A stretch of 51,519 nucleotides of DNA. It comes from an uncultured Coriobacteriaceae bacterium. GTDB taxonomy: Bacteria; Actinomycetota; Coriobacteriia; Coriobacteriales; Coriobacteriaceae. The DNA lies in the NCBI GenBank assembly GCA_949298635.1, contig CASFXG010000004.1, positions 1 through 51,519 of the forward strand. Reading direction: 5' to 3'. Within the stretch, counting starts at the first letter, position 1, and each line of letters opens with the position of its first letter. A model generated the notes under the pieces. That model saw only the letters and a program-made list of their open reading frames with translations, was not told where the DNA came from and did no database searches. Of this stretch, positions 34,185-45,308 are shown in pieces. Made by a program: the position numbers and the translations under genes.

Positions 34185-35504
34185 CTATTCCGGGTGGCGA
34201 GCAAGGAATACCTGGTAGTCGGCCTCATTTTGGTCGGCATATGCCGAAGAGAATGCACAGAGAGCATCCGCGAACGCATCATCGTCTTCCAAGAAGGCGG
34301 CGATAGCGGCCTCGTCGCCCGTGCGCGCATGGGCGTGTGCGAGCGCATGCGCGCAGAGACGCCCCACCGCCTCGAGGCTGCCTGCGCCGATCTCCTCAAG
34401 ATCGATCGAGCCCTTCCCGTTCCACAGCTGGCGCACATAGTAATCGCGGCGCGTGCCGTCGGGCGATTCGATGCCCGTCCAGCCCAGGAGGATATCGGAG
34501 GTCGACTGCACAAGCCGCTGCCCCTCCACCACGCGCTGACCATGGTGCGCGTAGGGCGCGGCGTGCCAGAAGCGCTCGACCACCGATTCGCCCGCCTCCT
34601 TCACCTGAAGCACCAGCGGGTCGTCGGCATCTTTGCCGGCGAGCAGAACGACCCAGGCGCGCGTGCCCACGCTGCCCACGCCCACGACCTTGCGGGCGCC
34701 GTCGAGTACGCGGTAGCGGTCGAGCAGGGCACGGCGATCGGGGGCGAGGCTCAGGCGGTAGTTTTCGAGCATTTCCTGCAGCGCCGTAAACAGCGCCTCG
34801 CCATCGGTATAGCCTTGCGTTTCGAGTAGGTCACCGAATGGCACGAGCTCAGGCGGGCGCGCATCGAAACGCAGCGTGTCGCCAATGCGGTACGTGAGCT
34901 TATCGGCGGCGCGGAGGTTGTCCTTCTCCCGCGCCTTCTCCACCGCACGCCGGATGGTGCGCGCCGTCTTTCCGCCAAGTTCTTTTTCGGCAGTATCAAT
35001 CGCCTGTTCCACGTCGAGGTGCGCGTACCACACGTCGAGCTCGCCCATCTGCGCGAAGCGCTTCATTGACGTGCGATATTGCTTCGCGCAGGTGCGCACG
35101 GCATCGCGGCGGTCGTGCCGGGAGAAACCGCGGTCGCGGCCGCAGATCTCGATGCTCGTGGCAAGACGCTTGATGTCCCATTCCCAAGGGCCGGGCGCGG
35201 TTTCGTCGAAGTCGTTGACGTCGAACACGAGGTGCCGCGTGGGGCTCGCGAAGATGCCGAAATTCGCGATATGCGCGTCGCCGATGCACTGCACCTCGAT
35301 GCCGGTCGTGGGTTGGCCGGCGAGGTCGTGCGCCATGATGATGGCAGACCCGCGGAAGAACGCGAACGGCGAGACGCCCATGCGCTCGTAGCGAAGCGGC
35401 ACGAGTTCGGGTACGCGCGCGGCGGACTGCTCCTCGATGAGTTCGATGGCGTCCGTACGGTTAGGACGCAGCTCCCACGCTGCGAATGCTTCGAATGACG
35501 TCAT
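34185..35504 (-). CDS. DUF2252 family protein
   Basis: A 439-residue protein with DUF2252 hallmarks: RYERMGVSPFAFFRGSA near residue 45, CIGDAHIANFG, FDVNDFDETAPGPWEWDIKRLATS, VGVGSVGTRAWVVLL, LQVKEAGESV and a C-terminal YYVRQLWNGKGS. The pattern of conserved Asp, Lys and Arg residues recalls kinase-like phosphotransferase folds, but no substrate is established. ATG 35504 has GGGGAG 5 bases upstream; an upstream GTG would add four residues. The next gene on the same strand starts 1.2 kb upstream and ends 42 bases before it, so co-transcription is possible. Confidence 0.88.
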   Translation of the reverse strand: MTSFEAFAAWELRPNRTDAIELIEEQSAARVPELVPLRYERMGVSPFAFFRGSAIIMAHDLAGQPTTGIEVQCIGDAHIANFGIFASPTRHLVFDVNDFDETAPGPWEWDIKRLATSIEICGRDRGFSRHDRRDAVRTCAKQYRTSMKRFAQMGELDVWYAHLDVEQAIDTAEKELGGKTARTIRRAVEKAREKDNLRAADKLTYRIGDTLRFDARPPELVPFGDLLETQGYTDGEALFTALQEMLENYRLSLAPDRRALLDRYRVLDGARKVVGVGSVGTRAWVVLLAGKDADDPLVLQVKEAGESVVERFWHAAPYAHHGQRVVEGQRLVQSTSDILLGWTGIESPDGTRRDYYVRQLWNGKGSIDLEEIGAGSLEAVGRLCAHALAHAHARTGDEAAIAAFLEDDDAFADALCAFSSAYADQNEADYQVFLARHPE

Positions 35505-35546
35505 GAGGCTCCCCACCGTGATAAAAACCAGTCTGGCTGGATTCTA

Positions 35547-36743
35547 TCATCCGAGGATGAGCGCGAAGGCAGCCAGGATAGCGAGAAACGCGACGTTCCA
35601 CATGGTGAAGAGCATGAAGTAGCGGCCCTTCTCGCGGGGCAGCACGAGCGCTACCTGCTTGTAGGAGATGAGGCTCGCCATGGAGGCGATGAGCGTGCCC
35701 AGGCCGCCGAGGTTCGTGCCCACGATGAGCGCGGCGAAGTTCGACGTGAAGCCCGAGAGCAAGATGGCGGCAGGCACGTTCGAGAGCACTTGGCTCGCGG
35801 CGATGGAGACGGCAAGCTCGTGGCCATCGATGAGCTGTGCGAGCGCGGCACTCACCATCTCGATTCGCCCGACGTTGCCCACGAAGACGAAGAACGCGAT
35901 GAACGTGACGAGCAGGGCGTAGTCCACGTGCGCGAGCGCTCGGCGATCCGCGATAAGCGCCACGGCGATCGTCGCGACAACGATTGCCTGATAGGGGAGG
36001 ATGTGTGCGACGGAAAGCAGGGCGAGTACGAAGAGCGCCGCCCAGGGGAGCACGCGGAGCACGGAGGGCGCGGGGTCGTCGGCGTCGGTTGCGAGCTGCG
36101 GGATCTCATCGGCGTGCTCGTCGTCCTCAGGTTTCGCACCGCGTGTTGCCGATGTTCGCGTACGCTCGGGAATCTTGCCGAACAACGCAATCGCGGCCAC
36201 GAGCAGCGCGAGCGAAGCCGCGGCGTAGGGCAACATGAGGAGCACGAACTCGCCAATGCGCATGTGCGACACGCTGTAGAGGTAGAGGTTTTGCGGGTTA
36301 CCCACGGGCGTGAGCATGCTGCCGAGATTCGCCGCGATGGTCATCATGACCACGGTGAAGCATGCATGGCGTGGGGAATCGAGCGAGCGCAGGGCCAGCA
36401 GTGCGAAGGGGACGAACGTCACGAGAGCAACGTCGTTCGTGATGAGCATGCTCGAGAAGAATGCGAGCAGGGTGAGCGCAAGTGCGAGGCGTCGGGGGCC
36501 GCGTACGACGCTCAGCAGATGCCGGCACGCGATGCGGAACACGCCGAGCCGCGAGAGTCCGCACATGATGGTCATGAGGCTGAAGAGCATCCCGATGGTG
36601 CGGAGGTCGACGTATTCGGCATAGGCGGCGTCGGGTGGAACGGCGGCGCACGAGCAGAGCGCCAGCACCACGGCGACGACGAGTACAGGGTCTTTCCGCA
36701 CGATCTCGCGAACATTGAGCGCAACGCGCATGAACGTGTCCAT
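35547..36743 (-). CDS. SLC13/ArsB-type ion permease
   Basis: A 398-residue membrane protein with about 10 to 11 helices. ITNDVALVTFVPFALL and MTIAANLGSMLTPVGNPQNLYLY are the first half-site of the ArsB/CitMHS/NhaD group; QVLSNVPAAILLSGFT with GTNLGGLGTLIASMASLIS forms the repeat-related second half. A charged cytoplasmic loop (residues ~195-225) divides the two. Substrates in this superfamily include arsenite, citrate, sulfate and Na+; nothing nearby (no arsR/arsA) decides. ATG 36743 with AAAGG upstream is preferred to a start 48 bases earlier. Confidence 0.82.
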   Translation of the reverse strand: MDTFMRVALNVREIVRKDPVLVVAVVLALCSCAAVPPDAAYAEYVDLRTIGMLFSLMTIMCGLSRLGVFRIACRHLLSVVRGPRRLALALTLLAFFSSMLITNDVALVTFVPFALLALRSLDSPRHACFTVVMMTIAANLGSMLTPVGNPQNLYLYSVSHMRIGEFVLLMLPYAAASLALLVAAIALFGKIPERTRTSATRGAKPEDDEHADEIPQLATDADDPAPSVLRVLPWAALFVLALLSVAHILPYQAIVVATIAVALIADRRALAHVDYALLVTFIAFFVFVGNVGRIEMVSAALAQLIDGHELAVSIAASQVLSNVPAAILLSGFTSNFAALIVGTNLGGLGTLIASMASLISYKQVALVLPREKGRYFMLFTMWNVAFLAILAAFALILG

Positions 36744-36965
36744 GGGAACCTTTCGTTTCACATGAGAGGAAGCTCGCTTAGCGTATGACAAGCGCTTTCC
36801 TCTGGCAAGGCTATGTATTCACGAGACTGCTGCGAGACGGGTACCCGGAGAGCATTGCGTTCGACCTAGAAATATGCCGCTTGTCGCATTGGTGATCTTC
36901 GCCCCTCGTTCGGCCCTCTTGCAGGGCATGCGGCTCGCTATCCTGAATGCGTGGAAAGGAGCCGT

Positions 36966-37721
36966 ATGCGGTACACGATCGACGGGCGCATGTACACGTT
37001 CGACCACCGGGCATTCGCCGCGCTTGTCGGAAGGAACCAACCCGGTGTGCTCGAAACGCTTAAGCGCTTGTCGGGGGCGCTGCACGTCTCGGTGAGTTCG
37101 CTGAAGGAGTGGCGGCGGGGAGACCATGCGCCAAGCGATGCCGGCAAGGTGTGCGACCTCGCCGTCGCGCTCGGAGTCGACGTGGACGCGCTGCTCAAGC
37201 TGGAGGGAGACGAGATGGAAGGGCAGGTATCGTCCATGACCGATCTGCAGAAGGCCGCCTTCGCACGGGTCTACCGGAAGGTTGTCGATTTTTTCGAGAT
37301 GTTCGAACGGACGGATCAGTTCGTTTGGAAAGAATACGATGTACGCGGCTACCCTCCTGAGCTTGTGTCTGGCGTTGTGCCCTCGACGGTGTATCCGCCA
37401 TCGGCCGCGCCCGTCTCCAGCCTCCTGTACGGTGTGCGCGGCGTGCTTGCCGGCGATTTTCACGCGCAGCTTGCGGACTCGGTGACGCGGACTCTCGAGC
37501 GCGAGCGCTGCCTACTTGGTGGGCACCCGGTTTTCGAGAGATTGCAGTCGATTATCGGGCGCGCGGTAGAAGATCTGTGCTACGACGACGAGGGAGAGTG
37601 GCTGCCGGATCCAGACATGCTTTTCGAGCCGCCGAGCTTCGGAACTCCCAGCCCCATGTTCGTAAAGGTGATGGAGGGGCGGCGTGAGCTCGACGAGCTC
37701 GCAAGACGTTACGTGTGGTAA
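36966..37721 (+). CDS. HTH (XRE-like) protein of unknown function
   Basis: A 251-residue protein. Residues ~8-80 look like a Cro/CI-type helix-turn-helix (FDHRAFAALVGRNQPGVLET, LHVSVSSLKEWRRGDHAPS, LAVALGVDVDALLKLE). The remaining ~165 residues are not recognised; they are acidic, with aromatic clusters (FFEMFERTDQFVWKEYDV). ATG 36966 has AAAGGA at a 5-base spacing, better than the GTG at 36951. It is divergent from the permease gene and could regulate it. Confidence 0.6.
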   Translation: MRYTIDGRMYTFDHRAFAALVGRNQPGVLETLKRLSGALHVSVSSLKEWRRGDHAPSDAGKVCDLAVALGVDVDALLKLEGDEMEGQVSSMTDLQKAAFARVYRKVVDFFEMFERTDQFVWKEYDVRGYPPELVSGVVPSTVYPPSAAPVSSLLYGVRGVLAGDFHAQLADSVTRTLERERCLLGGHPVFERLQSIIGRAVEDLCYDDEGEWLPDPDMLFEPPSFGTPSPMFVKVMEGRRELDELARRYVW

Positions 37722-37843
37722 GGAGCGCTCCGATGGCTCTTTTTCGGGCTAGCCTCTCTTGTCGGGAAGAGAGGCGGGGGTATCGCTTGGATAGTGTGCA
37801 CGCCGTCGCGCATCACCCAAGCATCATCCATTCATCATCCAAA

Positions 37844-37877
37844 CAAAAAAGCTCGGAGGCCGTATGACCTCCGAGCT
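37844..37877 (-). terminator. terminator of tRNA-fMet
   Basis: On the minus strand a perfect 10-bp stem AGCTCGGAGG/CCTCCGAGCT with an 8-base loop is followed by six T. It begins 10 bases beyond the tRNA 3' end. Confidence 0.88.
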
Positions 37878-37886
37878 GTACATGTT

Positions 37887-37963
37887 TGGTCGCGGGGGCA
37901 GGATTTGAACCTACGACCTCCGGGTTATGAGCCCGGCGAGCTACCAGACTGCTCCACCCCGCA
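37887..37963 (-). tRNA. initiator tRNA-Met (CAT)
   Basis: A 77-nt tRNA with encoded CCA. The anticodon is CAT in the loop CTCATAA, closed by three consecutive G:C pairs (GGG/CCC), and the D-stem has A11:T24, both initiator marks. T-loop GG-TTCAAAT-CC is standard. The acceptor stem pairs at positions 2-7, while position 1 is T opposite G72, a wobble in place of the C1:A72 mismatch usual in bacterial initiators. A promoter and a terminator flank it, so it is a single-gene unit. Confidence 0.95.
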
Positions 37964-37993
37964 TTATCTGGTTGCGCCTTTGCGCAAACAAGT

Positions 37994-38022
37994 ACTCTAC
38001 GACTTTCATCTCGTATATGCAA
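37994..38022 (-). promoter_or_regulatory. predicted promoter of tRNA-fMet
   Basis: On the minus strand TTGCAT (38017-38022), a 17-base spacer and TAGAGT (37994-37999) lie 31 bases before the tRNA 5' end. Confidence 0.6.
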
Positions 38023-38275
38023 GGGGTTGCGACAAGATTGTGTCGGCGTCTCCATAATTGCGCAGGAAAGCCTACTAATGTGCCGGAACACGTGGTTTCG
38101 GGCGATATTCTGGCATCATAAAGTGCATACCAGCTCACCATATGCCATGCATAACCGCTTGATAGAATGCTGCCCATGCGGCTGTTTGGTGGCGCCTCGT
38201 GCACGGCTGCGATATTCGCGCACGACCCGACCCTGCCGCCGCACTACGAATAGACTCTTGCGAAAGGATGCGCCC

Positions 38276-40135
<1,860 letters not shown>

Positions 40136-40139
40136 CGGA

Positions 40140-40172
40140 TGTCCCAAAAAGGGACAGGAGCGTTTTGGGACA
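40140..40172 (+). repeat. single family A repeat unit
   Basis: One 33-bp unit, TGTCCCAAAAAGGGACAGG... ending TTTTGGGACA, starts four bases after the glmS stop. Unlike the copies at 5541 and 29461 it has no inverted partner. The rest of the gap to 40358 shows nothing else recognisable. Confidence 0.85.
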
Positions 40173-40358
40173 TCTATGGGGTTGTGGAGAATCTGCAGCC
40201 TGGGAAGCATTTTCCTGGTGTTTTGCCCGCCCACCCGTCTCACTGTACCGCCCACCTAATTGAGTGAATGGCGCAAGCACATCCCGGGTTTACTAAAACC
40301 AGACGGATTATTGGCCCGGCGCTTACCGTTCGGTACGCCTGACGTAAGGGAGGACATC

Positions 40359-40664
40359 ATGGGACTCAAAGCCGAGGAGGCGTTCGAGACAGACTTCGAA
40401 GGGTTCCTGGGGTACCTGCGCTCCAAGACGCGCGTATTCATGGATGTGGATGATGGCCAGTACTACATCACCCACACCGATGGGTACTGGAGGGTGCAGG
40501 ATTGCTCCAAGTTGAACGAAAAGGGGCGCTTCACGGATTGCTCCGAGTTGGTGCCCACGATGTCCGAGCTTGTTGAGCTTCCGTGGCACGATGGCAAGAG
40601 CATTCACGACCTCTTCTCGGACGCGAAGTTCTATGAGTCCATCCAAGAGGGTTGGTCGCTCTAA
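40359..40664 (+). CDS. small uncharacterised protein
   Basis: A 101-residue acidic protein, soluble, with no signal peptide. It has a central segment rich in aromatic and acidic residues (TRVFMDVDDGQYYITHTDGY) and a C-terminal VELPWHDGKSIHDLF. I do not recognise a family. ATG 40359 has GGGAGG 6 bases upstream and a convincing terminator follows at 40690, so a real single-gene transcript is likely. An in-frame TTG at 40260 would give 134 residues. Confidence 0.6.
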   Translation: MGLKAEEAFETDFEGFLGYLRSKTRVFMDVDDGQYYITHTDGYWRVQDCSKLNEKGRFTDCSELVPTMSELVELPWHDGKSIHDLFSDAKFYESIQEGWSL

Positions 40665-40689
40665 TCTGGCTGCGCAAAGGCAATGCCTG

Positions 40690-40724
40690 CGGCGGGTGTC
40701 AGGATTCGACGCCCGCCGTTTTTT
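40690..40724 (+). terminator. intrinsic terminator after the small protein gene
   Basis: CGGCGGGTGTC pairs with GACGCCCGCCG (one G-T wobble), loop AGGATTC, followed by six T. Confidence 0.88.
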
Positions 40725-40874
40725 GTTTCCTGCCTTCAGGTGCCTTTCCGGGCGGTTTTCTGCGATTACGGGGAGAGCGCATTTTGGTCTCGGAGTGGGT
40801 GCGCTGGGGGTGTATTTCCCAAATCGCGTCAAACGAACACTTGAAGCGGCTTGGGAAAAAGGAAACGATATTCG

Positions 40875-40903
40875 TTGACGATAATCCGAAATCGGACTAA
40901 AAT
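40875..40903 (+). promoter_or_regulatory. promoter of the marR-ABC operon with TCCGA-AA-TCGGA operator
   Basis: TTGACG (40875-40880), a 17-base spacer and TAAAAT (40898-40903) form a good promoter. The spacer contains the palindrome TCCGA-AA-TCGGA (40885-40896), placed to block RNA polymerase, most likely the site of the MarR protein encoded directly downstream. Confidence 0.7.
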
Positions 40904-40948
40904 GCCCGATGTGGAAGAAGGCGCAGCGCAAGAGAGGGGAAAGCAGCC

Positions 40949-41440
40949 ATGGATTCCAAGAAGAGCGATGTGGCTCGACAGCTAGACCTCCATGGGGCGC
41001 CGCTCGAACTCGATCTGCTGTATAACGAGATCGACAAGCTCTACCACGCGTACGCGCGCGGCTGCGGCTTGTCGGATTGTGCCTACTGGATGCTCTACGA
41101 CCTCGTGCTTGCGGGTGGGGAGCTCCCGCTGGCGCGGCTCACCATGTCCTGGTCGTACAGCAAGCAAACGATCAACTCTGCGCTTAAGAGCCTGCAAACG
41201 CAGGACTACGTCGAGCTTTCATTCGTGGAAGGCAGCCGAAAGAACAAGCTTGCGCGTCTCACGCAGGCGGGCGAGGAGCTTGCCGAAGAGCGCATCATCC
41301 CCGCGATTTTGGCGGAGCGGCGCGCCTTCGAGACGCTCGACCCCGAAGAGCAGCGAACGCTCATTCACCTCGTGCGACGCTATGCGAGCGCACTCGACGA
41401 GCAGATCAGCTCTTGCTCGCCAAACGATCCCAATACCTAG
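40949..41440 (+). CDS. MarR-family transcriptional regulator
   Basis: A 163-residue protein with a MarR winged helix: YWMLYDLVLAGGELPLARLTMSWSYSKQTINSALKSL and the wing YVELSFVEGSRKNKLARLT. MarR proteins usually repress adjacent transport genes and release DNA on binding a small ligand. It precedes two ABC exporter genes by 109 bases on the same strand and has an operator-like palindrome inside its own promoter. The ligand is unknown. Confidence 0.88.
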   Translation: MDSKKSDVARQLDLHGAPLELDLLYNEIDKLYHAYARGCGLSDCAYWMLYDLVLAGGELPLARLTMSWSYSKQTINSALKSLQTQDYVELSFVEGSRKNKLARLTQAGEELAEERIIPAILAERRAFETLDPEEQRTLIHLVRRYASALDEQISSCSPNDPNT

Positions 41441-41549
41441 TCGGGTACCTGCGGTGCCAGGCAATTGCCAATATACCGGCGCGTCAGCCGGCTTATCGTG
41501 AATGAACGGATGCAACCAAAACCACCCCGAGGAAAAGGAACAGCGATTT

Positions 41550-43418
41550 ATGAGAATGCTTCTACGCTTCCTCAAACCATATAAACTGCAGACCTTCGCC
41601 GTGCTTGCGGCGCTTGCCGTGAATCTGCTCGGCGTGCTGCTCGTGCCCACGATTTTGGCGAACATGATCAACATCGGCGTGAGCTCGCGCGACTTCGACT
41701 ACATCATCGAGCAGGCGCTCTTCATGCTCACCGCCGCCGTGCTCTCGGGCGCGGGCGCGTTCGTGTCGAACTACTTCTGCGCGGACCTTGCCACCAAGGT
41801 GGGACGCGACATCCGCAATGCCGTCTACGAGGCGTCGCTTTCGTTCTCGGGTGGCGACTTCGAGCAATTCGGCACCGGTTCCATGATTACCCGCACCTTA
41901 GGCGATGTGAACGTGATCCAGATGGCCATAACCATGACGATCCAGATGATGCTGCCCGTGCCGTTCGCCGCGGTGATCGGTGTTGCGCTCGCGTGGTCGA
42001 TAGACCGGCAGATGGGCATCATGCTCGCGGGCTTCATCATCGTGGTCGCCATCATCGCGATCGTCACGGTCAAGAAGGCCGCCGTCATCTTCCAGAAGCT
42101 TCAGCGCTTTATCGACCGCATGAACGTGCGCCTGCGCGAGAGCATTACGGGCGTGCGCGTCATCCGCGCGTTTGGCAAGGAACGGGTGGAGCGGGACAGC
42201 CTCGACGAGGCGTTCTCTGCATACGCCGATAGCGCCATCAAGGTGAACTGGCTCTTCGCGACATTCGACTGCTCGTCGTTTTTCATCATGAACCTCGCCG
42301 AGGTCTCGGTCATCTGGCTCGGCGGCAATCGCGTGGGCGCGCACGCTATGCAGATCGCGTCCATCTCAGCGTGCGTCGAATATGCCATGCTCATCCTGTT
42401 CTTCCTCATGATGGCTCAGATTTGCGCGCTCACCCTGCCGCGCGCGCTCGTGTGTCTGGAGCGCTGCCGCCAGGTGATCGATTGCGTTCCGAGCATCGCG
42501 GATGGCGAGGCGCGTTCGCTGCCGAACGACCATGCCGAGGGCGATGCGCCCGCCGGGAGCGCGGAGACGAGCGAGCCCCGAGACATCGTGGCACACTTCG
42601 GGAACGCGTCCTTCAAGTTCGCCGATGCGAGTGAGGACACGCTCCACCACATCAACTTCTTCTGCCGTCGCGGTACCACGACGGCGATCATCGGCCCCAC
42701 TGGTTCGGGCAAGTCTACCATTGCGAAGCTCTTGCTGCGCTTCCATGACGTAAGCGACGGTTCGGTCGAGGTGTGCGGCGTCGATGTGCGCAGCATCACC
42801 CAGCAGGCGCTGCGCGACCGCATCTCGTACGTGCCGCAAAAAGCCTGGCTCTTCAGTGGGACGATTGCCGAGAACCTGCGGTACGGCGACGCGAACGCCA
42901 CCGATGAGGAGCTTTGGCATGCGCTCGATGTGGCGCAATCCAGCTTCGTGCGCGAACTGCCCGACGGCTTGGAAACGCGCGTCGCGCAGGGTGGCACGAA
43001 CTTCTCCGGCGGCCAGCGCCAGCGCCTCTCCATCGCGCGCGCTTTGGTGAAGAAGGCGGATCTCTACATCTTTGACGATTCGTTCAGCGCGCTCGACTTC
43101 AAGACCGACGCCGCGCTTCGCCAGGCGCTTGCGAAGGAGGTCGCTGACGCTGCGGTGCTCATCATCGCGCAGCGCATCAACACCATCGTGAATGCCGACC
43201 AGATCATCGTGCTCAAGGACGGCTGCATCCAGGGGTTGGGCACGCATCGCGAGCTCATGCGCACGTGCGCCGCGTACCAGGAGATCGCTCGTTCGCAGTT
43301 GCGTGCGGAGGAGCTTGAAGAGCTCATGGGCGCGGGCGAGGACGAAGGAGCGGCGGGCGAGGCGGCCGGTGTTCAGGCGGCTGCCACGGAAGCCCGCACC
43401 GTGAAGGGAGGTGAGTAG
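41550..43418 (+). CDS. ABC exporter half-transporter 1 (fused permease-ATPase, degenerate site)
   Basis: A 622-residue type IV (B-family) ABC half-transporter. Residues ~1-310 hold six membrane segments; the ATPase follows with GPTGSGKST, Q-loop SYVPQKAWLFSGT, signature NFSGGQRQR and Walker B IFDDSFSALD. The residue after the Walker B Asp is Asp instead of the catalytic Glu. That degenerate site is typical of one partner of heterodimeric exporters. ATG 41550 (MRMLLRFLKPYK) is favoured by AAAAGGA upstream and family alignment. It ends one base before the second subunit starts. Confidence 0.9.
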   Translation: MRMLLRFLKPYKLQTFAVLAALAVNLLGVLLVPTILANMINIGVSSRDFDYIIEQALFMLTAAVLSGAGAFVSNYFCADLATKVGRDIRNAVYEASLSFSGGDFEQFGTGSMITRTLGDVNVIQMAITMTIQMMLPVPFAAVIGVALAWSIDRQMGIMLAGFIIVVAIIAIVTVKKAAVIFQKLQRFIDRMNVRLRESITGVRVIRAFGKERVERDSLDEAFSAYADSAIKVNWLFATFDCSSFFIMNLAEVSVIWLGGNRVGAHAMQIASISACVEYAMLILFFLMMAQICALTLPRALVCLERCRQVIDCVPSIADGEARSLPNDHAEGDAPAGSAETSEPRDIVAHFGNASFKFADASEDTLHHINFFCRRGTTTAIIGPTGSGKSTIAKLLLRFHDVSDGSVEVCGVDVRSITQQALRDRISYVPQKAWLFSGTIAENLRYGDANATDEELWHALDVAQSSFVRELPDGLETRVAQGGTNFSGGQRQRLSIARALVKKADLYIFDDSFSALDFKTDAALRQALAKEVADAAVLIIAQRINTIVNADQIIVLKDGCIQGLGTHRELMRTCAAYQEIARSQLRAEELEELMGAGEDEGAAGEAAGVQAAATEARTVKGGE

Positions 43419-43419
43419 C

Positions 43420-45300
43420 ATGCCGCGCGAGAACGAGACCATCCGCTCGGAGGAACTTGAGGCTCAGGAGCTTGTCGAGCAAGCGACCGACCAGCTTGAG
43501 GACGTGGGCGCAGAGCAGGATGCCGAAGTGCCGCGCGATGCCCTCGCCGTGGTGCGGCGCCTGTGGAAGGCGTCGCGCGGGGAGCATTGGCGCTTCGCCG
43601 TGGTGGTTGTGAGCATCGTGTGCTACACGGTGTCGCAGATCGCGGCGCCGGCATACAGCGCCCACCTCATCGACTTGCTGTGGGCGAACATCCAGCATGC
43701 GTTCGCCGCGGGCGAGCCGTTCAGCATTGGTTGGGACACCGGCGGGCGCGAATGCCTCATCTTCCTGGGCATCTGGACGGTTGCATGGGCGTTTTACACA
43801 CTTCAGGCGTTTACCATGGCAAGCTTCGCCGAACGCCTCAACCTCAAGCTCCGCCATGCTATCGCGCAGAAGCTCAACGTGCTTCCGCTCAAGTATTTCG
43901 ACGCCAACAAGCCCGGCGACATCATGAGCCGCGCGACGAATGACCTCGACAAGGTGTCTGAGGTGCTGCAGCGCGGCCTGCTCTCCATGCTCATGGCGGT
44001 GGGCTCGGTCATCGGCGCCGTTCTCATGATGCTGCGCTACAACGTGGTGCTCACGGCGGTCTTCCTAGTCTTCGCGGCGGCGGCCATGGTCATGACGCGC
44101 TTCGTGGCGAAGCGCACGCTCGTGCTCGCCGCGCGCCAGCAGCGGGCGGTGGGCATCCTGAACGGCCATGTCGAAGAGGCGTATTCCGGGCGCATCGTGA
44201 TTCGTGCGTTCAACCAGGAAGCGGCGAGTTCCGCGCGCATTCGTGAGGCGACGCAGACGCTTGCCGACACCATGCGCCGCACAGACTTCATGACGAACGT
44301 CGTGGGTCCCATGGTGCGCTGCCTGGTGCGCTTCTCGCAGGTAGCGCTCGCGCTGCTGGGCACGAGCTTCCTCATCGCGGGGCAGCTCACCATCGGTACG
44401 CTGCAGGCGTTCTTCCAGTACGTGAACACCGCGGCCGAGCCGCTCACGCAGTTTTCGCTCACCATGAACCAGCTGCAGAGTGCGCTCGCCGCCGTGGAGC
44501 GTGTATTCGACATCCTCGACGAGCCCGAGATCGAGCCGGATCCCGTGGAGCCCGCCGAGGTGGAGCATCCGGTGCGGGGGCGCGTGGCGTTCGAGCACGT
44601 TCGCTTCGGCTACGACTCCGAGCGCCCGCTCATGCACGACGTGAGCTTCGTTGCCGAGCCGGGGCAGAAGGTGGCGATCGTGGGCGCGACGGGCGCCGGC
44701 AAGACGACCCTCATCAACCTGCTCATGCGCTTCTACGAGATTGACGGCGGCCGTATCACGCTCGACGGCGTGGACACGCACGCCATGACCCGCGCGGATC
44801 TGCGTCGGAACTTCGGCATGGTGCTGCAGGACGCGTGGCTGCGCGAGGGGACGATTGCCGAGAACATCGCGTACGGCTGCGACGGCGCGACGCGCGAGGA
44901 GATCGTGCAGGCGGCGAAGACCGCGCAAGTCGACTTCTTCGTGCGCACGATGCCGCACGGTTACGACACCGAGCTCGCGAACGATGCCGAGAACATCAGC
45001 CAGGGGCAGCGCCAGCTCTTGACCATCGCGCGCGTGCTGCTCGCGAACCCATCGATTCTCATTCTGGACGAGGCGACGTCGAGCGTGGACACGCGTACCG
45101 AGAAGGCTATCGTCGCCGCGATGGAAGCGCTTACGAGCGGGCGCACGAGCTTCGTGATCGCACACCGCCTTTCGACGATCGTGGACTCCGACCTCATCCT
45201 CGTGATGGATCATGGCACGATCATCGAGCAAGGCACGCATGAGGAGCTGCTCGCCGCCGGCGGCGCGTATGCCGACCTCTACAACTCGCAGTTCGCATAA
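43420..45300 (+). CDS. ABC exporter half-transporter 2 (fused permease-ATPase, catalytic)
   Basis: A 626-residue partner of the preceding gene. Its charged N-terminal ~45 residues are followed by six membrane segments (to ~340) and an ATPase with GATGAGKTT, signature ISQGQRQ and Walker B LILDEATSSVD with the catalytic Glu intact. Together with the upstream degenerate subunit it should form a heterodimeric multidrug- or lipid-type exporter under MarR control. ATG 43420 has GGGAGGTGA at 43406-43414. Confidence 0.91.
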   Translation: MPRENETIRSEELEAQELVEQATDQLEDVGAEQDAEVPRDALAVVRRLWKASRGEHWRFAVVVVSIVCYTVSQIAAPAYSAHLIDLLWANIQHAFAAGEPFSIGWDTGGRECLIFLGIWTVAWAFYTLQAFTMASFAERLNLKLRHAIAQKLNVLPLKYFDANKPGDIMSRATNDLDKVSEVLQRGLLSMLMAVGSVIGAVLMMLRYNVVLTAVFLVFAAAAMVMTRFVAKRTLVLAARQQRAVGILNGHVEEAYSGRIVIRAFNQEAASSARIREATQTLADTMRRTDFMTNVVGPMVRCLVRFSQVALALLGTSFLIAGQLTIGTLQAFFQYVNTAAEPLTQFSLTMNQLQSALAAVERVFDILDEPEIEPDPVEPAEVEHPVRGRVAFEHVRFGYDSERPLMHDVSFVAEPGQKVAIVGATGAGKTTLINLLMRFYEIDGGRITLDGVDTHAMTRADLRRNFGMVLQDAWLREGTIAENIAYGCDGATREEIVQAAKTAQVDFFVRTMPHGYDTELANDAENISQGQRQLLTIARVLLANPSILILDEATSSVDTRTEKAIVAAMEALTSGRTSFVIAHRLSTIVDSDLILVMDHGTIIEQGTHEELLAAGGAYADLYNSQFA

Positions 45301-45308
45301 ATGCGGAG

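Noticed and set aside
37964..38275. glmS ribozyme upstream of glmS
   Set aside because: I could not find the ribozyme's conserved core or pseudoknot pairing in the leader, and the region also holds the tRNA-fMet promoter.
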